Source of the DNA: DATCMA01 sp036563645
GTDB lineage: Bacteria; Actinomycetota; Actinomycetes; Mycobacteriales; Micromonosporaceae
Direction of reading: 5' to 3'
Length of the DNA: 64,000 nt
Assembly: GCA_036563645.1 (NCBI GenBank)
Contig: DATCMA010000022.1
Location: forward strand, 16,213-80,212
The position numbers and the translations under genes were made by a program. This document shows, in pieces, positions 26,570-35,164 of this stretch. Below the pieces are notes generated by a model. That model saw only the letters and a program-made list of their open reading frames with translations. It searched no databases and was not told the DNA's origin. How positions within the stretch are numbered: position 1 is the stretch's first letter; each line of letters opens with the position of its first letter.

Positions 26570-29116
26570 TCACTCGTGGGCGATGGCCCCGAGGACGTTG
26601 AGTCGTGCGGCGCGCAGCGCCGGCAGGAGTGCTGCGATCACGCCGACGATGGCGGCGAGTCCGATGAAGACCGCCATGTCGGCCCATGGCAGCACCAGGT
26701 GGCGGAGGCCTTGGTCGCGCAGCGCGCGCACCATCGCGGCACCGAGGCCTGCCCCGACGATGACGCCGAGCAGCGCGCCGAACACCGAGATCACCACCGA
26801 TTCCACGGTGATCATCCGCATGGTGGCGGCCCGGCTGAGGCCGATCGCCCGCAGCAGGCCGAGTTCCCGGGTGCGTTCGATCACCGACAGGGCGAGGGTG
26901 TTGATGATGCCCAGCACGGCGATGAGGATCGCCAACGCCAACAGGATCTGGATCATCACCAGTAGGCGGTCGGCGATACTCGTCTGCTCCTTGAGGAAAG
27001 CGGACCGGTCGGCGACTGACACCTCAGGGCTGTCGGCGAGGAGCGCTTCGACCTGTGGTTGGACGTCGTCGACGCGGCTGCCGGGGGCCAGTTGGAGGAA
27101 GCCCTGGACGGGCTGGGGTGTGGAGAAGTTCGCCGCCGCTTGCGGGGGCAGCATGTAGCCGTCGTAGAGCTCGGATTTGACGTAGGTGCCGGCCACGGTG
27201 TAGGTGGCGCGCTCCCCGCGGGCCAGCTGCACCGACACGGTGCTGCCGACGCTCAGTCCGCGTTCCCGGGCGGTGTCGTCGTCGACGAGCACCTGGTGGG
27301 GTTCGAGACGGTCCACGGCGCCGGTGGCCATCTTGAGCTTGAAGATTTCCCGGAAGCCTGCGAGGTCGGAGGGGGCGTAGACGTAGGTGCGTTCGTCGTC
27401 GACGAGCGCGTAGTCGACGTAGAGGCCGGTGACCGCGGCGACCCCGGGCAGCTCGGCTGCTTTGTCGAGCACCGCCGGGTCGAACGTGGGCGGCCGGGCT
27501 CCGGTTTGCACCCCCGAGATGACCAGGTCGGCCTTGACGTTGTCCTCCACGACCGCGGTCAGGGTGCGTTTGGCGGAGTTGACGATGACGGTCACGCAGG
27601 TGACCAGCGCGATGCCGACCATCAGGGCGGCGGCGGTGATCGCGGTGCGCCGCGGGTTGCGTCCGGAGTTGAGTCGGCCGAGTTTCCCGACGACGGACCA
27701 GGAGAACAGGCGGCCGAGCAGCGCCACCGCCGGCTTGCTGATCAGTGGGGTGAGCAGCGCGATGCCGATGAAGGAGACGAGCACCCCGCCGAGGAACACC
27801 CACAGGGTGGCGTCGTTCGGGTCGCCGAAGAGGCCGATTCCCAGCAGGGTGACGCCGACGGCGGTGACGAGCGCGCCGGTGACGGTGATGCGGGTCAGTG
27901 GCCGGTCGGGGGTGGCGACGTCCTGCATCGCCGCGATCGGGGGGATGCGGGAGGCGCGCAGCGCCGGCAGGAGCGCGGCGACGATGGTGACGAGCAGCCC
28001 GACGACGATGGAGCTGATCACTGCGGACAGGGGGACGCCGACGCTGGCCAGCTGCAGGTCACTCGTGGTGCTGAACAGGTAGGCCAGCAGCGCGCCGACG
28101 CCGATTCCGGCGCCCAGGCCGAGCACCGCGGCGATCACCCCGATGATCACGGCTTCGGTGAGGACGGCGCCCACGATTTGCCGTCGGCTGGCGCCGACGG
28201 CGCGCATGAGGGCGAGTTCGCGGGTCCGCTGCGCCACGACGATCGAGAAGGTGTTGAGGATGAGGAACACGCCGACGAAGAGCGCGACCGCGGCGAATCC
28301 GAGGAGGAGGTTGTTGAAGAACTCCAACGCTTCTCGGAAGCTTTCGGAGGTTTCGTCGGCGAGTTCTTTGCCGGTCTTGACGATGTATCCGTCGCCGAGG
28401 GCGGTGGTGATGGTGTCGCGCAGCGCGCTGGGGGTCACCCCGTCGGCGGCCTGGACGTGGATGCTGGTGTAGGAGTTGGGTTCGCCGAGCATGAGGCGCT
28501 GGGCGACCGGGGTGGTGAAGAGGATCTCCTGCGCTCCGCCGATGCTGTCGCGTCCGCCGGTGTAGCCGTAGATGCCGACGACGGTGAATTCGCGTTTCGG
28601 TTCCAGGGTCAGCACTCCGACGCGGTCGCCGACGGCGATCTTCGCGGCTTTGGCGACGGCCGCGTTCACGGCGATTTCGTCGTCCTTGGCAGGCCCGCGG
28701 CCTTCGCGCAGCTCGACGAGTTGGTCGCTGTCGACCCAGTTGCCGCCAAGCTGCGGCGGCCCGAAGGTCGTGAGGGCTTTGCCGTTCTTGCCGATGACGC
28801 GGGCACCGTCGACGGAGACGACACCGGTGGCGGAGGCGACCCCGGGGAGAGCGCGGATCTTCTCGACGAGATCCGCCGATACCGGAGTCGGCGCGTTCTC
28901 CCATTCGAGTTCGCTCACCTGCATATTCGGTTTGGCGCGCACCGCCACGTCGATGGAGCTGTAGGCGGTGGCGAACACCGAGTCGAAGGTGCGTCCCAGG
29001 GTGTCGGTGAGCACGAAGGCACCGGAGACGAACATCGTCCCGAGGACGACCGCGAGCCCGGACAGCAGCAGCCGCAGTTTGCGCGCCAGCAGGTTCCTGA
29101 TCGTGATGCGCAGCAT
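26570..29116 (-). CDS. ABC transporter permease, MacB/FtsX family
   Basis: 848 aa with a double-FtsX layout. There is an N-terminal membrane segment (about 15-37), an extracellular MacB-type domain, a three-helix FtsX block (about 265-405), a further central helix pair (about 420-500), a second extracellular region, and a C-terminal FtsX block ending ALRAARLNVLGAIAHE. Such permeases export lipids or peptides, or act as mechanotransmitters rather than importers. Its ATG overlaps the ATPase stop by one base (TGATG), so the two subunits are co-translated. Confidence 0.9.
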   Translation of the reverse strand: MLRITIRNLLARKLRLLLSGLAVVLGTMFVSGAFVLTDTLGRTFDSVFATAYSSIDVAVRAKPNMQVSELEWENAPTPVSADLVEKIRALPGVASATGVVSVDGARVIGKNGKALTTFGPPQLGGNWVDSDQLVELREGRGPAKDDEIAVNAAVAKAAKIAVGDRVGVLTLEPKREFTVVGIYGYTGGRDSIGGAQEILFTTPVAQRLMLGEPNSYTSIHVQAADGVTPSALRDTITTALGDGYIVKTGKELADETSESFREALEFFNNLLLGFAAVALFVGVFLILNTFSIVVAQRTRELALMRAVGASRRQIVGAVLTEAVIIGVIAAVLGLGAGIGVGALLAYLFSTTSDLQLASVGVPLSAVISSIVVGLLVTIVAALLPALRASRIPPIAAMQDVATPDRPLTRITVTGALVTAVGVTLLGIGLFGDPNDATLWVFLGGVLVSFIGIALLTPLISKPAVALLGRLFSWSVVGKLGRLNSGRNPRRTAITAAALMVGIALVTCVTVIVNSAKRTLTAVVEDNVKADLVISGVQTGARPPTFDPAVLDKAAELPGVAAVTGLYVDYALVDDERTYVYAPSDLAGFREIFKLKMATGAVDRLEPHQVLVDDDTARERGLSVGSTVSVQLARGERATYTVAGTYVKSELYDGYMLPPQAAANFSTPQPVQGFLQLAPGSRVDDVQPQVEALLADSPEVSVADRSAFLKEQTSIADRLLVMIQILLALAILIAVLGIINTLALSVIERTRELGLLRAIGLSRAATMRMITVESVVISVFGALLGVIVGAGLGAAMVRALRDQGLRHLVLPWADMAVFIGLAAIVGVIAALLPALRAARLNVLGAIAHE

Positions 29117-29883
29117 CAGCCCTCCGCCCCTGTGAGCACGTCCAGCCGCTTCATCGTGTCCAGCACCGATTCGGGCGTGGGACCGGAGAGTTCGGTGACG
29201 ATCTGCCCGTCGGCGAGGAAGACCACGCGGTCGGCGTAGGAGGCGGCTACCGGGTCGTGGGTGACCATCACGATGGTCTGCCCGTATTCCTTGACGGAGT
29301 TGCGCAGGAAGTTCAGCACCTCGGCCCCGGCGCGCGAGTCGAGGTTGCCGGTGGGTTCGTCAGCGAAGATGACCTCCGGCCGGGCGACGAGGGCGCGGGC
29401 GCAGGCCACCCGCTGCTGCTGGCCACCGGAGAGCTGGCTTGGCCGGTGGTTGAGCCGGTCGCGAAGCCCGACGATGTCGATGACGGTGTCGAACCAGGCG
29501 GGGTCGGGTTTCCGGCCGGCGATGGCCAGGGGAAGCAGGATGTTCTCCTTCGCCGTCAGGGTGGGCAGCAGGTTGAACTGCTGGAAGATGAAGCCGACCT
29601 TGTCGCGGCGCAGCCGGGTGAGTCCCGCGTCGCTGAGGCCGGTTACCCGGGTGTCGCCGATGGTGACCTCACCTCGGGTGACGACGTCGAGGCCGGCTAG
29701 GCAGTGCATGAGGGTAGATTTGCCGGAGCCGGACGGGCCCATGATCGCGGTGAAGCGTCCGCGTTCGAACTCCACGGTCACGCCGCGCAGCGCGATGACT
29801 TGAGCCTCGCCGGTGCCGTATACCTTCCAGACGTCGCTGGCGCGTGCCGCGATCGGGTTGTCGCGGCGTTCCGTCCCGGTCAC
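29116..29883 (-). CDS. ABC transporter ATPase, LolD/MacB type
   Basis: 255 aa from GTG 29883, with AGGGAGG 4 nt upstream. Walker A is GPSGSGKS, the Q-loop FQQFNLLP, the signature LSGGQQQRVA, Walker B VIFADEPTGNLD and the switch His VTHD. It partners the downstream FtsX permease. The upstream region holds a TCAGGG-N4-CCCTGA palindrome, and the next gene is a response regulator, suggesting two-component control of the exporter. Confidence 0.93.
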   Translation of the reverse strand: MTGTERRDNPIAARASDVWKVYGTGEAQVIALRGVTVEFERGRFTAIMGPSGSGKSTLMHCLAGLDVVTRGEVTIGDTRVTGLSDAGLTRLRRDKVGFIFQQFNLLPTLTAKENILLPLAIAGRKPDPAWFDTVIDIVGLRDRLNHRPSQLSGGQQQRVACARALVARPEVIFADEPTGNLDSRAGAEVLNFLRNSVKEYGQTIVMVTHDPVAASYADRVVFLADGQIVTELSGPTPESVLDTMKRLDVLTGAEG

Positions 29884-30030
29884 TCAACCTCCCTGTTGTC
29901 CATCGGTATTCCGCAGCTGGCCCGCTGTGTTACCGGTGCTTCCATCCTTGGCGATCACGTTCGCCGGACAGTCCACCCGTGGGGGGAGCCGAACGCGGAT
30001 TTTCTGGTGCGGGTAAGCCCTGAGGGAGTT

Positions 30031-30046
30031 TCAGGGGTAACCCTGA
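30031..30046. promoter_or_regulatory. Palindromic operator TCAGGG-N4-CCCTGA
   Basis: TCAGGGGTAACCCTGA is a 6+6 bp palindrome with a GTAA centre. A further CCCTGA half-site lies at 30018-30023. It sits in the 335-nt gene-free stretch between the ABC exporter and the NarL-type regulator. Palindromes of this kind are typical of LuxR/NarL-family regulator sites; that this regulator binds here is inference. Confidence 0.5.
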
Positions 30047-30218
30047 CTCGAGGCGCGCCGGTGGGATGGCGCGCGCTTTCACGGTAAGCAGGGCGCGCAC
30101 CCCGCCGAGGATCGTGGTGGGGGTGAGGCGCGTCCCGGAGCCGGGGCGCGGGCCGCGGGTCGGCCACGCGGCGATGGCGCAGGTGGCGGGGAGGTCACGG
30201 TTGGGCCGCCGGTGAGGC

Positions 30219-30929
30219 CTAGGATCCAGGGCGCACTAGTCCGGACTCGTAGGCCACGATCACCGCCTGGACCCGGTCGCGCAGGCCGAGCTTGGTGAGC
30301 ACATTGCCGACGTGGGTTTTGACGGTGGTCTCGCTGACCGACAGGGCGTGGGCGATCTCCGCGTTGGACAAGCCACGGGCGATGTGCAGCAGCACTTGGC
30401 GTTCCCGGTCGGTGAGGACGTCGAGGTTCGCGGCGGGCCGCGGGGACGGGTCGGGTGCGGCGCTGGCGACGGTGTCCAGCAGCCGGCGCAGGATCCGCGG
30501 GGCGACGATCGCCTCCCCGGCGGCGACGGTGCGGATCGCGGTGATCAGCTGGTCGGCGGCGACGTCTTTGACGAGGAAACCGCTGGCGCCGGCGCGGAGG
30601 GCGCCGATGACGTACTCGTCGAGGTCGAAGGTGGTGAGGATGAGGACCCGTACGGGCAGCCGCGACTCGACGATCGCCCGCGTGGCGGCCACCCCGTCGA
30701 GGCGGGGCATGCGGATGTCCATCACCACCACGTCCGGCAACAGGCGGCGGGCCAGCTCGACCGCCTCCGCGCCGTCGCTGGCCTCGCCGACGACGTCGAG
30801 GCCGGGGTCCGCGCCGAGCACCATGCGGAAGCCGGTGCGTAGCAGCGGCTGATCGTCGGCGAGCAGGATGCGTATCGGGCGGGCGGTCCGGAGAGTCTCT
30901 GTCGGCGCGTCGACGCCGGCGTTCGTCAT
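30219..30929 (-). CDS. NarL/LuxR-family response regulator, no adjacent kinase
   Basis: 236 aa from ATG 30929, with GAGGGG upstream. The receiver domain (about 18-138) carries the acidic pair ADDQ, the phosphoacceptor Asp in VVVMDIRMP, Thr in LILTTF and Lys in FLVKD. The LuxR-type helix-turn-helix (about 168-228) shows LTDRERQVLLHIARGLSNAEIA. It would be phosphorylated by a sensor kinase, but none is encoded nearby. It lies downstream of a RecB-like nuclease gene on the same strand and next to a MacB-type exporter, the usual partner of such regulators. Confidence 0.92.
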   Translation of the reverse strand: MTNAGVDAPTETLRTARPIRILLADDQPLLRTGFRMVLGADPGLDVVGEASDGAEAVELARRLLPDVVVMDIRMPRLDGVAATRAIVESRLPVRVLILTTFDLDEYVIGALRAGASGFLVKDVAADQLITAIRTVAAGEAIVAPRILRRLLDTVASAAPDPSPRPAANLDVLTDRERQVLLHIARGLSNAEIAHALSVSETTVKTHVGNVLTKLGLRDRVQAVIVAYESGLVRPGS

Positions 30930-31016
30930 GTCGTCCCCTCGTGGCGGTCGGTGACCGGGTGGCCCATCGCATCGGGTGGGTGTGTGCCGCTGCTCCTGGC
31001 GCTCGTGGCCTCGGCA

Positions 31017-31919
31017 TCAGCTCAGCTCGGGTGGGCTGTCCGCGGCCGGCTGCTGGGGTGTCGCAGCCTCAGGGTAGGGTGGCGGGGTGCCGCCGAACGC
31101 GGGACAGCGCTCCTGGTGATCACACCAGCGGCACAGCCGGCCCGGGCTGGGGCGGAACTCCCGTCGCCGCATCGCCTCCTCAATCGCCCGCCACAGGGCG
31201 AGCAGGGTGCGTTCGAACCGGGCCAGTTCCGCGGCGTCGGGGGTGTAGTCGCGGACTTGCGCGTCTTTGAGGTAGACCAGCCGCAGCACCCGCGGCACTG
31301 TCCCGCGGCTGCGCCACAGCATCACGGCATAGCACTTGAGCTGGAACAGGGCGTCCGCGGCGAACGGCTCCTGGGGGGCGGCGCCGGTTTTGTAGTCCAC
31401 GACCCGCAGGTGACCGTCGGTGGAGATGTCGAGCCGGTCGATGTAGCCGCGCAGCACCAGCCCGTCGCCGATGACCGCGGAGACGAGGTACTCCCGTTCG
31501 GCGGGCGCCAGGCGGCGCGGGTCTTCCACGGCGAAGTAGCTGTCCAGCAGGGTGCGCGCGCTGGTGAGGACGTCAGCGGTGGCGGTCTCGGGGATGACGG
31601 AGGCCCACTCGGGGTGTGTGGTGAGCAGCTGGGCCCACTCCTCGGCGACCAGCTGCGCGGCGGCGGCTGGGGTCCGCTGAGCGGGGGGCAGGTCAAACAA
31701 CCGGTCTAGGACGGCGTGGACCAGTGTGCCGCGGGCCTGCTCGACACGCGGTGTCTCCGGCAGGCGGTCGATGACCCGGAAGCGGTAGAGCAGGGGACAG
31801 GTTTTGAAGTCCGCCGCCCGGGAGGGGGAGAGCGTCGGTTGTCCCGGTGGCGTGGCAAGCCGCGGACGCGTCGCCCGCGGGAGGGGTGGTTGTGCCGCGG
31901 GCACCGCCTCCGCTGTCAT
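31017..31919 (-). CDS. RecB-family PD-(D/E)XK exonuclease with Fe-S cysteines
   Basis: 300 aa from ATG 31919; a -10 hexamer one nucleotide too far for a perfect leaderless start supports it. The nuclease core has the LSPSRAADFKTCPLLYRFR opening, HAVLDRLF, and the metal-binding RVVDYKTG (Asp and Lys). Four cysteines (one in TCPLLYR, three in CRWCDHQERC) match the Cas4/AddB-type iron-sulfur cluster. It is a stand-alone RecB-like protein as in other actinomycetes, not part of a CRISPR locus. A DNA repair role is likely. Confidence 0.88.
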   Translation of the reverse strand: MTAEAVPAAQPPLPRATRPRLATPPGQPTLSPSRAADFKTCPLLYRFRVIDRLPETPRVEQARGTLVHAVLDRLFDLPPAQRTPAAAAQLVAEEWAQLLTTHPEWASVIPETATADVLTSARTLLDSYFAVEDPRRLAPAEREYLVSAVIGDGLVLRGYIDRLDISTDGHLRVVDYKTGAAPQEPFAADALFQLKCYAVMLWRSRGTVPRVLRLVYLKDAQVRDYTPDAAELARFERTLLALWRAIEEAMRRREFRPSPGRLCRWCDHQERCPAFGGTPPPYPEAATPQQPAADSPPELS

Positions 31920-31926
31920 GGCGACA

Positions 31927-31932
31927 AGGGTA
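31927..31932 (-). promoter_or_regulatory. -10 element for near-leaderless RecB-like gene
   Basis: TACCCT on the minus strand, predicted start 31920, one base before the ATG. It faces away from the equally placed TAGCAT of the site-2 protease gene. Confidence 0.45.
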
Positions 31933-31992
31933 GGCCACCGGGGGGTGGTACCAGTGCGCGCCATCGCCGGGGGATCCCCCGAGGGGATTCCG

Positions 31993-31998
31993 TAGCAT
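31993..31998 (+). promoter_or_regulatory. -10 element for leaderless site-2 protease mRNA
   Basis: TAGCAT, predicted start 32005, one base before ATG 32006. Confidence 0.5.
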
Positions 31999-32005
31999 CA
32001 ACCCG

Positions 32006-33160
32006 ATGGCACACCATGATCGGCGGCATGGTCCGCCGCAGCGGCATCCCGGCGTGACGGTCGGGCGGCTGTGGGGTGTGCCGGTATCCCTCACCCGTTC
32101 GATGCTGGTGCTCGCCGTGCTCGTGGCCGGGGTGTACGGGGCGGTCGCCCAGCGTCAGCTCAACCTCAGCCCTCCGGCCGCCTACGGTCTCGGCGCCGGT
32201 TTCGTGGGGTGTCTGCTCGGCTCGGTGCTGCTGCACGAGCTGGGGCACGCGGTGACGGCGCGCCGCTGTGGGCTGGGGGTGCGGGGGATCACGCTCGAGC
32301 TGCTCGGCGGGTACACCGAGCTGGATCGCGATGCCCCCTCCCCGAGGGTGGATCTCGTGGTCGCGGCGGCGGGTCCGGTGGTGTCGCTGGGGCTTGGGCT
32401 GGTGAGTGTGGCGGCGGCGGTGGCGCTGCCGAGTCGCAGCCTGCTCGGCCAGTTCGCGGTCCACCTGGCGTTGAGCAATCTCACGGTGGCGGTGTTCAAC
32501 GCGTTGCCCGGGCTGCCGCTGGACGGTGGCCGGGTGCTGCGGGCGGGTATCTGGGCGTGGAGTCGCGACCGGCACGTGGGCACCGAGGTCGCCGGCTGGG
32601 TCGGCCGGGGAGTTGCCGTGGTGATCACCGCGGTGGCGCTGGTGCTGACGCTGCGGGGGGTGCTGCTGCCGGTGGGGTTGGTGTTCACCTTGCTGGTGGC
32701 GTTCGCCATCTGGCAGGGGGCGGGTCAGGCGATCCGCGCGGCGCGGGTCAGCCGCCGTTTCCCGTTGATTGACGTGGCGGCGCTGGCGCGGCCGGTGGTG
32801 ACTGTTCCGAGTGGGACGCCGCTGGCGGAGGCGCAGCGGCGGGAGGCCGCGGCTGGGGACGCGGAGTGTGTGCTGGGGGTCACGGACGCCACCGGGCGGC
32901 TCATCGGCCTTGTCGATCACGTCGCGGCTGGGGCGGTGCCGGCGGAGCGTCGACTGGTGATCCCGGTCGACGCGGTGGCCCGGACCGTGGAGGGGGTGCC
33001 GTCGATTCCGGTTGGCTTCACCGGCGAACAGGTGGTGCGGGCGGTGCAGACGCACCCGGGTGCGCAGTATCTGGTGACGGCAGGCGAAGATGTCGTGGGT
33101 GTCTTGCACATCGCTGACCTCGCACAGCTGTTGGAGCCGAATCGGAAGTTGAACCCGTGA
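32006..33160 (+). CDS. Site-2 protease (M50) with CBS domains
   Basis: 384 aa. It is an intramembrane zinc protease: zinc motif HELGH in VLLHELGHAVTARR (about 75-79), with the second motif NALPGLPLDGGRVL supplying the third ligand. Five or so membrane segments occupy residues 20-240. The C-terminal part (about 250-370) is a CBS pair, a nucleotide-sensing module in this S2P subgroup. It likely cleaves a membrane protein such as an anti-sigma factor. Its stop overlaps trmI by 4 nt (GTGA). Confidence 0.9.
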   Translation: MAHHDRRHGPPQRHPGVTVGRLWGVPVSLTRSMLVLAVLVAGVYGAVAQRQLNLSPPAAYGLGAGFVGCLLGSVLLHELGHAVTARRCGLGVRGITLELLGGYTELDRDAPSPRVDLVVAAAGPVVSLGLGLVSVAAAVALPSRSLLGQFAVHLALSNLTVAVFNALPGLPLDGGRVLRAGIWAWSRDRHVGTEVAGWVGRGVAVVITAVALVLTLRGVLLPVGLVFTLLVAFAIWQGAGQAIRAARVSRRFPLIDVAALARPVVTVPSGTPLAEAQRREAAAGDAECVLGVTDATGRLIGLVDHVAAGAVPAERRLVIPVDAVARTVEGVPSIPVGFTGEQVVRAVQTHPGAQYLVTAGEDVVGVLHIADLAQLLEPNRKLNP

Positions 33161-34107
33161 CCGTACCTGCGTCCGTGTCCCAGGAATCGCATGCGGCCGC
33201 TGCGGCCGCCGCCCGCGGGCCGTTCCGCCCCGGGGACCGTGTGCAGCTGACCGACCCGAAGGGTCGGATGCACACCATCGTGCTCGAGCCGGGTAAGGCG
33301 TTCCACACCCATCAGGGAGTGGTGCCTCACGACAGCCTGATCGGGGTACCGGAGGGCAGCGTCGTGACCTCCAGTGGGGGGACGGCGTATCTGGCGTTGC
33401 GTCCTCTGCTGGCGGACTACGTGCTGTCCATGCCGCGCGGCGCACAAGTGATCTACCCCAAGGACGCGGCCCAGATCGTGGCGATGGGGGACGTGTTCCC
33501 GGGGGCGAGGGTTCTCGAAGCTGGCGCGGGTTCCGGGGCGCTGACCTGTTGGCTGCTGCGGGCTGTGGGCCCCGAGGGCGAGGTGCACTCCTATGAGTTG
33601 CGGGAGGACTTCGCTGAGATTGCCCGCGCCAACGTCGAGGCGTTCTTCGGCGGGCCGCATCCGGCGTGGCGGCTGCGGGTCGGGGATGTCCGTCAGTGCA
33701 CGGAGACCGGGTTCGACCGGGTCATCCTGGACATGCTCACCCCGTGGGAGGTGCTCGACGTCGTCGAGCGGGCCCTCGTGCCCGGCGGGGTGTTCATCGG
33801 CTACGTCGCCACGACGCCGCAGCTGTCGGAGTTGGTGGAGGCGCTGCGGGAGCGCGGGGGCTTCACCGAGCCGCGGGCCTGGGAGACCCTCGAGCGGGAC
33901 TGGCACGTGGATGGGTTGGCCGTCCGCCCTGACCACCGCATGATCGGGCACACCGCGTTCCTGGTGACCGCGCGTCGGCTGGCCCCCGGGGTGACCGCGC
34001 CCCCGCGGCGGCGCAAGCCGAGCAAAGGCAAGGAGGCCTACTTGAGCCGCAAGCGGCGCGCCGAGGGCGGCGCCGCGGCGGCGGCCGGTGAGGAGGGCGA
34101 CCGGTGA
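33157..34107 (+). CDS. trmI: tRNA (adenine-N1)-methyltransferase TrmI
   Basis: 316 aa, longer than the usual 270-280 because of a basic C-terminal tail (RRRKPSKGKEAYLSRKRR). It methylates A58 of tRNA using S-adenosylmethionine. The N-terminal beta domain leads to the AdoMet-binding motif VLEAGAGSGALTCWLLRAVG and to the catalytic-site segment DRVILDMLTPWEVL. In mycobacteria trmI occupies the same position upstream of the proteasome ATPase. It is coupled to the site-2 protease gene. Confidence 0.93.
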   Translation: MTVPASVSQESHAAAAAAARGPFRPGDRVQLTDPKGRMHTIVLEPGKAFHTHQGVVPHDSLIGVPEGSVVTSSGGTAYLALRPLLADYVLSMPRGAQVIYPKDAAQIVAMGDVFPGARVLEAGAGSGALTCWLLRAVGPEGEVHSYELREDFAEIARANVEAFFGGPHPAWRLRVGDVRQCTETGFDRVILDMLTPWEVLDVVERALVPGGVFIGYVATTPQLSELVEALRERGGFTEPRAWETLERDWHVDGLAVRPDHRMIGHTAFLVTARRLAPGVTAPPRRRKPSKGKEAYLSRKRRAEGGAAAAAGEEGDR

Positions 34108-34123
34108 GGCGGCGGGGGCGCCG

Positions 34124-34687
34124 ATGAGCGCGCTGTCGTTCGACGGGGAGGTCCCGGCGGTCTTCCCCGACTGGTCCCCTTACCGGGATCTCGACTCGGC
34201 GGCCCGCGCCTATTTGCGGGACCCGGAGCTGGCGCTGGAAGCCCTGCACGGGGTGCTGCAAGGGGCGTCGGTGCTCGGGTTCACTCTGGAGCGTTTCGTC
34301 AAGGAGGACAACGGCGTCTGGCAGGAGGCGGTGGTCTGTGACGGCAGCCGCCTCATCCTGTGGCACGGGGAGGACATCCCCGCGGGCGATAACCCCGCGG
34401 GCGCGATGACCTCGTCGCTGCGGGTTATTCCCCTGTCGTCGATTCTCGAGGTGGGGTGTCGCCGCCGGCTCATCCGCACCGGCGCCGGGCCTACCCGCGT
34501 CGACAGCATCGACGTGTATGTGTTGCTGGGGTCCTTAGATGACCGTGATGATGCCGAGCACCCCACTCCCCGTCACGATGCGCTGCGGTTCAGCAAGACC
34601 TTGGACGAGGGGGGAGCCGGGCAGATCAGCCGGTTGGAGGAGTTCGCGCGGCTGCTGGCGGGGTTAGTCGGTCGGCCGATGCTCTAG
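34124..34687 (+). CDS. Conserved hypothetical protein next to trmI
   Basis: 187 aa from ATG 34124, 17 nt after trmI. It is soluble and mixed alpha/beta. The central strands (VVCDGSRLILWHGED, SLRVIPLSSILEVG) look like a PH-like or beta-sandwich fold, with a C-terminal helix (ISRLEEFARLLAGLVG). No catalytic motif is seen. The gene is conserved at this place in actinomycetes as I recall, without a known function. Confidence 0.7.
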   Translation: MSALSFDGEVPAVFPDWSPYRDLDSAARAYLRDPELALEALHGVLQGASVLGFTLERFVKEDNGVWQEAVVCDGSRLILWHGEDIPAGDNPAGAMTSSLRVIPLSSILEVGCRRRLIRTGAGPTRVDSIDVYVLLGSLDDRDDAEHPTPRHDALRFSKTLDEGGAGQISRLEEFARLLAGLVGRPML

Positions 34688-34691
34688 GCGG

Positions 34692-34997
34692 CTACGCGGC
34701 GGTCGCGTCGGGGCCGGCGATCTCCACCCCGTCGGCGCGGCGCAGGACGTGGATGCAGCACCCCGGGCAGTCTTTGGCCGCGTCGATGACGTCCCGCCGC
34801 AGGTGGCTGGGGACGTCGACCTGGCTGCCGGGGGCGAGTTGCAGCTCGCCGGAGCTGTCTTTGACGTACGCCAGGCCGTCGACGTCGAGTTCGAACACCT
34901 CGGGGGCGTACTGCGCGCACAAGCCGTCGCCGGTGCACAGATTTTGGTCAATCCAGACGCGCAGTTCCCCGGTTGTGGACTCGGCCCGCGTCGTCAC
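34692..34997 (-). CDS. Small ferredoxin (3Fe-4S type)
   Basis: 101 aa. Cysteines in NLCTGDGLCAQYAP and in DCPGCCIHV give the spacing of actinobacterial 3Fe-4S/4Fe-4S ferredoxins that feed P450s or other oxidoreductases. The N-terminal VWIDQN strand is typical. It is cytosolic. It lies opposite and between the trmI-linked gene and mpa, a position where many actinomycetes keep a ferredoxin gene. Its redox partner is not in the window. Confidence 0.9.
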   Translation of the reverse strand: MTTRAESTTGELRVWIDQNLCTGDGLCAQYAPEVFELDVDGLAYVKDSSGELQLAPGSQVDVPSHLRRDVIDAAKDCPGCCIHVLRRADGVEIAGPDATAA

Positions 34998-35121
34998 CGC
35001 TACCTCCCTGTTGCCAAACCCTCTTCGACGCTACCGGATGGTCCTTTTTCCCCCGGAGAGGAGTCTCCGCGCCAGAGGGGAGCGAGCGCGTCGCACGGGT
35101 TCGGATTCGGTTCTCAACGGC

Positions 35122-35127
35122 TAGGGT
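35122..35127 (+). promoter_or_regulatory. -10 element of mpa
   Basis: TAGGGT with predicted start at 35134. This lies downstream of the ATG at 35129 and so excludes it; it supports GTG 35165 with its GGGGAGG site. Confidence 0.45.
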
Positions 35128-35164
35128 TATGTCAGAACCCTATAGCCCCCCGGGGAGGTGGGAC

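Noticed and set aside
27059..29239. 726-codon open frame opposite the ABC permease
   Set aside because: It is an antisense artefact of GC-rich coding DNA; the minus-strand FtsX permease has clear domains over the same interval.
35129..35164. ATG 35129 as the mpa start
   Set aside because: The predicted transcription start (35134) is downstream of it, and GTG 35165 has a strong GGGGAGG site at good spacing.
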